From the NCBI GenBank assembly GCA_012515365.1, contig JAAYYM010000005.1, positions 1-9,880 on the forward strand: a stretch of 9,880 nt of DNA, read 5' to 3'. Shown here one piece after another: positions 4,287 to 9,880 of this stretch. The translations under genes were made by a program, and so were the position numbers. This stretch comes from Clostridia bacterium. GTDB lineage: Bacteria; Bacillota_A; Clostridia; Lachnospirales; Lachnospiraceae. The notes under the pieces were generated by a model. That model was not told where the DNA came from, did not search any database, and was given only the letters and a program-made list of their open reading frames with translations. Each line of letters starts with the position of its first letter. Within the stretch, counting starts at the first letter, position 1.

Positions 4287-6107
4287 TTACTCTACAGTAA
4301 CTACCTTTGCCAGATTTCGTGGTTTATCCACATCCAGCCCCTTATCTGCAGATACATAATATGCTAAAAGCTGCAATGCTACTGAAGCTGAAAATACCAT
4401 GAATTTATCCGGCATTTCCGGCAGTGAAAAAGACTCTGACCACTCATCCATATCATTGATTTCATATCGCTCTCTGGCAAATAACATAATCTTTGCGCCA
4501 CGTGACATAACCTCGCGGATATTGGACAATTCCTTATCCTTAAGTAAATCCTGCGTCACTACTGCAATCACAGGTGTTTTCTCAGTGATCAAAGCGATTG
4601 TACCATGTTTAAGCTCTCCTGACGCATAAGCTTCACAGTGAATGTAAGAAACCTCTTTTAGTTTCAGTGAACCCTCTAACAGGATAGAATAATCAAGACC
4701 ACGGCCAATCATAAATGCATCCTTTGCATCCAGCACACGCCTTGCCATTTCATGAATACTCGACTTTCGCTCAAGCACATTCTCAATAACCTTAGGTACC
4801 ATCGTCAGCTGACGGATAAACTCTTTTGTCTCATCCTCTGTATAAATACCCTTGATCAGTGCCATTCTTGCTGTCAGCAGATAGAAAACCGCCAGCTGCG
4901 TCGTATAAGCTTTTGTACTTGCTACAGCGATTTCAGGACCGGCATAAGTGTATATGACATGGTCACTCTCTCTGGCAATGCTTGCACCCTTTACATTAAT
5001 AATGGAAAGACTTTTCGCACCCCTTTTTCTTGCATATTTTAAAGCCTCTAACGTATCAATAGTTTCTCCTGACTGGGAAATTGCAATCACTAACGTCTTT
5101 TCATCCAGCACAGGATCTGCATACATAAACTCTGAAGCCAATTCTACATCCATATGAACATGTAAAATAGATTGTATCAATGCCTGACCTACCAAACCTG
5201 CATGCATGGCTGTTCCACAAGCAACAACACAGATTCTTTCACATTCTTTTAGCATCTGATCCGGAATCCCGTCAGCTTCAAATGTCGGCAACTCATCTAT
5301 GATACGTGGTTCAATGGTTTTACGGATTGCATCCGGCTGCTCCATGATTTCCTTTTCCATATAAAACGGATAGCCACCCTTACCGCCATCTCCAAGCTCC
5401 CAATCTACTTTCAGATACTCAGGTTTTACTTCTTCACCTGACATATCATACAGTGTCGCACCTTTTTTTGTTAATTCCACAACATGAAGTTCCGGTACTA
5501 CAAAATAGTCCTTGGTAAACTTGCAGACTGCTGTCACATCACTGGCTAACATTGCGCCCTCTTCACTGACAGATACTACGATCGGACTGACATTACGCAC
5601 TGCAAAAATAACATCCTTGATATCCTCAAACATAATCACAAGTGCAAACGTTCCTTTCAGCTTTAAGACTGTTTTTCGGATTGCCGCATATGGATCCCCT
5701 GTATAGAAATGATCCAATACTGCTGCCACCACCTCTGTATCGGTCTCTGACTGTAGCTTCTGGCTCAGCTGATAATGTTCCGTCAATTCTCGATAATTCT
5801 CGATGATTCCATTATGAACCACCGTTACTTTTCCAAACTGATGTGGATGCGCATTCTCATCACTCACACCTCCGTGAGTTGCCCAGCGCGTATGACCGAT
5901 TCCACAGGTTCCTTTAATCTCTACATTTTCACAGCGTTCCCGTAGATCCTTTACACGTCCTGCACACTTTTCAATCTGAATCCCCAAATCAGGATTAAAG
6001 ATTGCCATTCCGGCACTGTCATAGCCACGATATTCTAACATTTCCAATGTATCAAGAATCAGATCTTTTACTTCTGATTTTCCTGTATAACCTACAATTC
6101 CACACAT
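4287..6107 (-). CDS. glmS: Glutamine-fructose-6-phosphate aminotransferase (isomerising)
   Basis: The 606-residue enzyme converts fructose 6-phosphate and glutamine to glucosamine 6-phosphate and glutamate, the entry to UDP-GlcNAc and peptidoglycan. It starts MCGIVGYTGK, so Cys2 is the N-terminal nucleophile after Met removal. The glutaminase domain (about 1 to 235) shows GHTRWATHG and HNGIIENY. Two SIS sugar-isomerase domains follow, with VACGTAMHAG, AISQSGETIDT, ASTKAYTTQ and ASGELKHG. The C-terminus DKPRNLAKVVTVE is the canonical F6P-binding tail. Length matches the family (about 600 to 610). GAGGAAAA precedes the ATG. Upstream lies a glmS ribozyme, so the mRNA should self-cleave when glucosamine 6-phosphate accumulates and be degraded, closing a feedback loop. 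Cytosolic. Confidence 0.98.
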   Translation of the reverse strand: MCGIVGYTGKSEVKDLILDTLEMLEYRGYDSAGMAIFNPDLGIQIEKCAGRVKDLRERCENVEIKGTCGIGHTRWATHGGVSDENAHPHQFGKVTVVHNGIIENYRELTEHYQLSQKLQSETDTEVVAAVLDHFYTGDPYAAIRKTVLKLKGTFALVIMFEDIKDVIFAVRNVSPIVVSVSEEGAMLASDVTAVCKFTKDYFVVPELHVVELTKKGATLYDMSGEEVKPEYLKVDWELGDGGKGGYPFYMEKEIMEQPDAIRKTIEPRIIDELPTFEADGIPDQMLKECERICVVACGTAMHAGLVGQALIQSILHVHMDVELASEFMYADPVLDEKTLVIAISQSGETIDTLEALKYARKRGAKSLSIINVKGASIARESDHVIYTYAGPEIAVASTKAYTTQLAVFYLLTARMALIKGIYTEDETKEFIRQLTMVPKVIENVLERKSSIHEMARRVLDAKDAFMIGRGLDYSILLEGSLKLKEVSYIHCEAYASGELKHGTIALITEKTPVIAVVTQDLLKDKELSNIREVMSRGAKIMLFARERYEINDMDEWSESFSLPEMPDKFMVFSASVALQLLAYYVSADKGLDVDKPRNLAKVVTVE

Positions 6108-6206
6108 AAATTTTCCTCATCTTTCTATTTTTCGTTTCATTATTTTTTCATTTCAATATTATTTCGTTTAGTCATCATTACGTTTCATCGCTTTTCATGA
6201 TGATAT
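6108..6206. other. AT-rich linker between the ribozyme and glmS
   Basis: About 100 nt separate the ribozyme from the glmS ATG. On the - strand it is A- and purine-rich with recurring ATGAAA words, including two exact ATGAAACG copies (complement of CGTTTCAT at 6133-6140 and 6181-6188). No gene or clear hairpin terminator is seen. It looks like single-stranded leader containing the ribosome binding site. Confidence 0.5.
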
Positions 6207-6348
6207 GATTCCGTTATGTCGTATTTGTTTTGCAGTCTCCCACATATTTGTCGACATATCTCGTACCGGAATAGATACGATGAGGCATCCGCCGAATATT
6301 CGATAACCTCACTCCTCGTCATCCTGCTCTTGGCAGGCACATGGCGCT
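6207..6348 (-). ncRNA. glmS ribozyme (glucosamine-6-phosphate-activated self-cleaving riboswitch)
   Basis: On the - strand the conserved 5' end reads A|GCGCC, with predicted cleavage between 6348 and 6347. Then follow a CCTGC/GCAGG hairpin and the highly conserved core GACGAGGAG (6323-6315), GAGGTTATCGAA and TTCGGCGGATGCCTC. TGAGG/CCTCA and CGAA/TTCG stems are visible. Downstream, ATTCCG/CGGAAT (6272-6267 with 6213-6208) and TATGTCG/CGACATA (6258-6252 with 6221-6215) form the 3' domain. The match to the known core plus position directly before glmS makes this secure; the 3' limit is approximate. Confidence 0.95.
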
Positions 6349-6438
6349 AGATGAGAAAATCAGGCGTGCATTGAAGGTCTGTACATCTGAACGTACATCA
6401 TTCTATTCGATTTTCAAGGTCCGATTTACATCTGCTTA

Positions 6439-6467
6439 ATCATATCCTATCTATACAATATTGTCAA
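6439..6467 (-). promoter_or_regulatory. Promoter of the glmS ribozyme-glmS transcript
   Basis: TTGACA (6467-6462) and TATGAT (6444-6439) on the - strand are 17 bp apart. Transcription would begin near 6432, giving roughly 85 nt before the ribozyme and a leader of about 325 nt overall. The -35 box overlaps the lgt stop codon, so glmS has its own promoter despite lying just behind lgt. Confidence 0.8.
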
Positions 6468-7249
6468 TTTTCGTAGGTTTCGTTTTTGCCTTTTTCCTGC
6501 TGGCGTCCGTCCTTTTGTCTATAGCAAAACAAAGCAACTCCCAATACCAATGTAAAACATGCTATAAATTGGGAGGTCGATAAAACACCGCCGATATTTC
6601 CACGATAATCATTTCGGAAAATTTCAATGATAAATCTTCCGATGCTATATAGTATCAGATAAAGAGCTCCAACGGTACCACTCTTCTTTGTTTTTTTTGC
6701 ATAGATCAGTAAAACCGCAGTGATCAAAAACATACCCGCACTTGAAAAGAGCTGAGTTGGGAGCAGTTTTACCCCATTTGGCGCATATTCGGAATGTGTA
6801 AATGCAATTCCGATGGCACACTCTGTCTCCCTGCCATAGCAGCAGCCTGCCAGAAAACAGCCGATCCGTCCAAATCCCTGAGCAATTGCTACAGACGGAA
6901 TCATCAGATCAAAGTACTCCCAGAAATATATTTTTTTAATCCTGCAGTAAATCATGACAGCCAAAATTCCGCCAATGATACCTCCATAAACCACAAATCC
7001 ACTTCCACTGACCAAGAGAGAGGGATTTTGAAGAACTGCTTTAAAATCAACAATGGCGTAAAGCAGTTTGGCACTGATAAAGCCAAATATAATCGCAACA
7101 AATGACAAATTATAAACATGATCCTCATTTAAATTTACTTTTTTTGCACGAAACAACGCAAGCATGACTGCAACCGCGAACCCTATTCCTATCATCAGAC
7201 CATATCCATGTATGGTAAATGAACCAATCGTAACAATATCGTTATACAT
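6464..7249 (-). CDS. lgt: Prolipoprotein diacylglyceryl transferase
   Basis: The 261-residue membrane enzyme transfers diacylglycerol from phosphatidylglycerol to the lipobox cysteine of prelipoproteins, the first step of lipoprotein maturation. It has about seven hydrophobic segments. Family landmarks are H14 in IHGYGLMIG, the signature GRIGCFLAGCCYG at 127 to 139 (R128 corresponds to the essential Arg), LLPTQLFSS at 162 to 170 in place of the more usual HPxQLYE, and SIGRFIIEIFRND at 202 to 214 containing the second conserved Arg region. This GCF..GCCYG variant is common in Clostridia and differs from the GNFxNxE form of proteobacteria. ATG 7249 has only a weak purine-rich site upstream. The charged C-terminal tail (RQKDGRQQEKGKNETYEN) is cytosolic. 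The TGA stop lies inside the glmS -35 hexamer. Confidence 0.95.
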   Translation of the reverse strand: MYNDIVTIGSFTIHGYGLMIGIGFAVAVMLALFRAKKVNLNEDHVYNLSFVAIIFGFISAKLLYAIVDFKAVLQNPSLLVSGSGFVVYGGIIGGILAVMIYCRIKKIYFWEYFDLMIPSVAIAQGFGRIGCFLAGCCYGRETECAIGIAFTHSEYAPNGVKLLPTQLFSSAGMFLITAVLLIYAKKTKKSGTVGALYLILYSIGRFIIEIFRNDYRGNIGGVLSTSQFIACFTLVLGVALFCYRQKDGRQQEKGKNETYEN

Positions 7250-7287
7250 TTTTCTACCGCTTTCTTTCTAATAAAATTTATTTACTC

Positions 7288-7316
7288 ATTGTATCAGTTT
7301 ACATTCATTCTTTCAA
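7288..7316 (-). promoter_or_regulatory. Promoter of lgt
   Basis: TTGAAA (7316-7311) and TACAAT (7293-7288) on the - strand are 17 bp apart, each one mismatch from consensus. It is back to back with the DUF4317 promoter, the two -35 boxes being about 20 bp apart. Confidence 0.7.
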
Positions 7317-7335
7317 GATCGTTATTTTTTTTCAC

Positions 7336-7364
7336 TTGCACCGATTGAAAATGATATTTATAAT
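7336..7364 (+). promoter_or_regulatory. Probable promoter of the DUF4317 gene
   Basis: TTGCAC (7336-7341) and a perfect TATAAT (7359-7364) are 17 bp apart. Transcription would start near 7371, directly at a small dyad TGCAC-CAAT-GTGCA (7374-7387) that could be an operator or a short leader hairpin. Confidence 0.55.
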
Positions 7365-7404
7365 AAATAGATATGCACCAATGTGCAAAAACGGAGGTAA
7401 GATC

Positions 7405-8661
7405 ATGACCAAAAAAGATATTTCTGAGTTGAAACGTCGTTTAAAAAAAGAAGATTGTACATTTACCAGAATGTGTGGATGTTATGTAGACGGACATAAA
7501 AACATGGTAGTCAAATTTGGAGAAACCTTCTTAAATCTTGAAGATGAAGAGTTTTTCCGTTACTTAGAGATCACGAAAAAGACCTTGTCAGGAACAGTAG
7601 GCAATAACTTATTACAGCTGGACTTTGCAGATCAGGAAGAAGAGACCGGTGGGAAACAGCAGTTTATGATGGGTCTTAAAAGTAGTGGACTAAAAAATGA
7701 CGACCTATTAGACCGCTTTTATGAATTGATTATTGATACTTATGATTATGTAGGCAACTTCCTGATTCTCCTTTTTCATGATGCATATGATGTCATGACT
7801 AAAACAACAGATCAGGCTAAGCTTGATGAATCTGAAGAAGTGTATGAATACATACTTGGAGCAATTTGTCCTGTATCCCTTAGCAAACCCGGACTCGGCT
7901 ATCGTAAAGATGAAAACAGAATCGGGCCTCGCATACGTGACTGGATCGTAGAAGCACCGGAAACAGGATTTGTATTTCCTGCATTCTCAGATCGAAGTTC
8001 TGATATTCACTCTATCATTTATTATACAAAAAATGCAAAAGAGCCTCATTCTGAATTTATGGAAAACGGACTCGGATGCATTGCTAAACGTACTGCCACA
8101 GAGCAAAAAGAAGCCTTTCACGGCATCATCAAAAGTGCCTTTGCCGGGAATGACGAAAAAAGTGAACATGTGTTGATGGAAATTCAAGAAACGATCAATG
8201 ACATGATTGAAGAAAAAGAGACGGATACACCAGAAGATTCAGCTCCCGTCACGCTAACCACACATGCGATTCAGGATATTCTCGTGGAAAAGGGAATACC
8301 TGAAGAAATCTCTTCAAAAATTGAGCATGAATTCACAGAAGAATTTGGAGATGTTCCTCCTGCTGCTGAAGCACTCATCGATACAAAAGCACTTGCTTTG
8401 AATGCACAAAAGAAAAAAGAAAAAGAACTCATGATGCAGGTACAGACGCTCAGACAAGAGCTGCAAGAAACAAAAACTGAATCTGAAGATACTGATTCTG
8501 ACAGTCCGGACGCTGACACATACGATGTATTTCTAAAGGTAAAGCCAGAAAAAGTAGAGCAGATCAAAGCAGAAATCATAGATGGGAAAAAATGCATCAT
8601 TATTCCGCTCGAAGAACATGAGCAGGCTAAAGTAAACGGATCAGTCATTTCATCTGACTGA
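7405..8661 (+). CDS. DUF4317 family protein, function unknown
   Basis: The 418-residue protein starts MTKKDISELKRRLKKEDCTF and continues TRMCGCYVDGHKN, which I recognise as the DUF4317 family widespread in Lachnospiraceae and related Clostridia; no function is established to my knowledge. ATG 7405 has GGAGG 7 nt upstream; the longer frame from 7336 covers promoter DNA. Residues 1 to about 245 form the conserved body (FLNLEDEEFFRYLEI, YDYVGNFLILLFHDAYDV, LGAICPVSLSKPGLGY, EAPETGFVFPAFSDRSSD, IHSIIYYTKN). A more variable acidic part follows, with a predicted coiled coil at about 331 to 360 (KKKEKELMMQVQTLRQELQE) and an Asp/Ser-rich linker (EDTDSDSPDADTYD). A small C-terminal unit comes last (FLKVKPEKVEQIKAEIIDG, KKCIIIPLEE). 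No signal peptide or transmembrane segment is seen, so probably cytosolic. It is single-gene, divergent from lgt and convergent with the MATE gene. Confidence 0.85.
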   Translation: MTKKDISELKRRLKKEDCTFTRMCGCYVDGHKNMVVKFGETFLNLEDEEFFRYLEITKKTLSGTVGNNLLQLDFADQEEETGGKQQFMMGLKSSGLKNDDLLDRFYELIIDTYDYVGNFLILLFHDAYDVMTKTTDQAKLDESEEVYEYILGAICPVSLSKPGLGYRKDENRIGPRIRDWIVEAPETGFVFPAFSDRSSDIHSIIYYTKNAKEPHSEFMENGLGCIAKRTATEQKEAFHGIIKSAFAGNDEKSEHVLMEIQETINDMIEEKETDTPEDSAPVTLTTHAIQDILVEKGIPEEISSKIEHEFTEEFGDVPPAAEALIDTKALALNAQKKKEKELMMQVQTLRQELQETKTESEDTDSDSPDADTYDVFLKVKPEKVEQIKAEIIDGKKCIIIPLEEHEQAKVNGSVISSD

Positions 8662-8690
8662 TCTGCTTAACGCTCTTCAGGTGTGCGTTA
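8639..8690. terminator. Paired inverted repeats at a convergent gene end, weak terminator candidate
   Basis: A perfect 8-bp stem GATCAGTC/GACTGATC (8639-8646 with 8656-8663, 9-nt loop) spans the DUF4317 stop codon. A second stem TAACGC/GCGTTA (8668-8673 with 8685-8690) overlaps the end of the MATE gene. Only 15 bp separate the two convergent genes, so these could serve both directions. Neither is followed by a good T-tract, hence modest confidence. Confidence 0.4.
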
Positions 8691-9880
8691 TCTTAGCGGC
8701 ATTGCCCAGTTTACGCCGTACGATGATAAAGCAAATCACATGGGTAAGCATTGTCAGTATCCAGGATACCGGATAGGACAAATATACCATTGATACCGTA
8801 TGATACTGTTCCATTTGAAACAATGTTGCAAGCCATAAAAGTCTGAATCCACATGCCCCGATCAAGGATACGATCATAGGCATCACGGAATATCCGATTC
8901 CACGCAAAGAACCTACCATAACATCCATCATACCACAGAACGCATAGGTTCGACAAATGATAAGCATCCGGCTCATACCTGCCTGAATGACCTGCGGACT
9001 TGTGGAATAGATCCGTAACAGATTCGGTCCAAAGAGGATCGCCAGATTACCAAGCAGCAGGCCAACAGTGACCACACATACCTGGCTGATCAGTAGAATA
9101 CGGTTAATTCTTTTATAATTTCCGGCACCCATATTCTGTCCGGTAAAGGAAACAGTGGCCTGATGAAACGCATTCATTGCCATATACACAAAACCTTCAA
9201 TATTAGCTGCTGCTGCATTACCGGCTACAGTAACGGCGCCAAAGGTATTGATCGAGGACTGAATCACCACATTAGACAGTGAAAAAATAATTCCCTGAAA
9301 GCCTGCTGGTAAGCCAATCTTTAAAATTCTTGCCAGCTTATCAGGATCAATTCTTAATTCACGCAATATCAGCTTGATCGGACCTGACTCCTTCATCATA
9401 CACTGCACGACCAAGCCTGCAGAAATGCATTGTGATACAGCTGTTGCGATTGCAACTCCTGCGACTCCCATTTGAAACACAATGACAAGAAGCAGATTCA
9501 GCAGAACATTAATGACACCTGCAAAAAGAAGATAATATAGTGGTCTTTTGGTGTCTCCGATAGCACGCAGAATAGCACTTCCAAAATTGTAGATCATGGT
9601 CGCTGTCATTCCCAGAAAGTAGACTCGCAAATAAAGACTTGCCAGCTCCAGCACCTCTGCCGGTGTCTGCATCATCACCAGAAGGCGCCTTGCAAAGCAG
9701 ATCCCGATCAAAGTCAGAAAAATCCCACTATATAAACTAATCAGCATTGCTGTATGTACGGTTTGACTTAACTCTTTTCCCTTGTTTGCCCCATAATATT
9801 TCGCTGCGAGTACGTTTACTCCGACAGAAAGACCCACAAAGAGATTTGTCAGCAGATTGATCAGGGATGTATTCGACCCA
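8677..9880 (-). CDS. MATE-family multidrug/metabolite efflux transporter, N-terminus beyond the right edge
   Basis: The frame is open to the window edge and encodes about 400 residues. The family norm is about 450, so roughly the first 50 to 65 residues (first membrane helix) are missing. The visible part begins SNTSLINLLTNLFVGLSVGV and then has NVLAAKYYGANKGKEL, LRAIGDTKRPLYY, SFTGQNMGAGNYKR and GSLRGIGYSVMPM, all typical of the MatE repeats. About ten or eleven hydrophobic segments are present in two homologous halves. MATE proteins are plasma-membrane antiporters that export cationic compounds using a sodium or proton gradient; the substrate here is unknown. A GTG at 9837 is internal and is not the start. 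The TGA stop lies 15 bp beyond the convergent DUF4317 gene. Confidence 0.92.
   Translation of the reverse strand, partial: GSNTSLINLLTNLFVGLSVGVNVLAAKYYGANKGKELSQTVHTAMLISLYSGIFLTLIGICFARRLLVMMQTPAEVLELASLYLRVYFLGMTATMIYNFGSAILRAIGDTKRPLYYLLFAGVINVLLNLLLVIVFQMGVAGVAIATAVSQCISAGLVVQCMMKESGPIKLILRELRIDPDKLARILKIGLPAGFQGIIFSLSNVVIQSSINTFGAVTVAGNAAAANIEGFVYMAMNAFHQATVSFTGQNMGAGNYKRINRILLISQVCVVTVGLLLGNLAILFGPNLLRIYSTSPQVIQAGMSRMLIICRTYAFCGMMDVMVGSLRGIGYSVMPMIVSLIGACGFRLLWLATLFQMEQYHTVSMVYLSYPVSWILTMLTHVICFIIVRRKLGNAAKITHT

Noticed and set aside
4399..5706. Several + strand open frames opposite glmS
   Set aside because: They are antisense shadows of a complete glmS, without ribosome binding sites or recognisable motifs.
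6794..7105. 103-codon + strand frame opposite lgt
   Set aside because: Antisense shadow of a well-supported membrane protein gene; no start signal.
8271..8648. Serine/cysteine-rich minus-strand frame opposite the DUF4317 gene
   Set aside because: Its low-complexity composition is the mirror of the coiled-coil and acidic codons of the sense gene.

Overview
The window looks like a low-to-moderate GC Firmicute, most likely a Lachnospiraceae-type gut anaerobe. The host genes (rplM-rpsI, a glmS preceded by a glmS ribozyme, lgt with the clostridial-type GRIGCFLAGCCYG motif, and a DUF4317 protein) are typical of that group. I cannot name the species.

Layout. (1) Positions 1 to about 2395 are the right end of an integrated element, apparently a defective prophage. 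On the + strand it carries an XRE-type repressor and a tyrosine integrase. Divergently, on the - strand, the start of a small excisionase-like gene is joined within about 30 codons to the body of a phage tail/baseplate protein that runs off the left edge. A two-promoter lysogeny switch with two 17-bp operator-like sites lies between the two arms. (2) The element abuts the 3' end of rpsI. Its last 215 bp hold a hairpin/T-tract terminator facing rpsI and three direct repeats at exact 11-bp spacing that look like integrase arm sites. (3) From 2396 the host chromosome runs on the - strand: rpsI, rplM with its own consensus promoter and structured leader, an HD-domain hydrolase, and glmS behind a ribozyme leader. 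(4) lgt lies upstream of glmS on the same strand, and its stop codon sits inside the glmS -35 box. Divergent from lgt is a + strand DUF4317 gene, which meets a convergent MATE-family transporter cut by the right edge.

How it works together. The host part combines translation (S9, L13), entry into amino-sugar and cell-wall synthesis (GlmS, under metabolite-sensing ribozyme control), lipoprotein maturation (Lgt) and drug/metabolite efflux (MATE). The element keeps the parts needed to integrate and stay silent (integrase, repressor, operators), but its excision gene appears truncated and its early and head genes appear deleted between xis and the tail gene. This would be a locked-in prophage remnant.

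The most unusual observations are the xis/tail junction, the helically phased repeats beside the rpsI attachment site, and the terminator the element supplies to rpsI. Family assignments come from recognising motifs in the translations; no database search was run.
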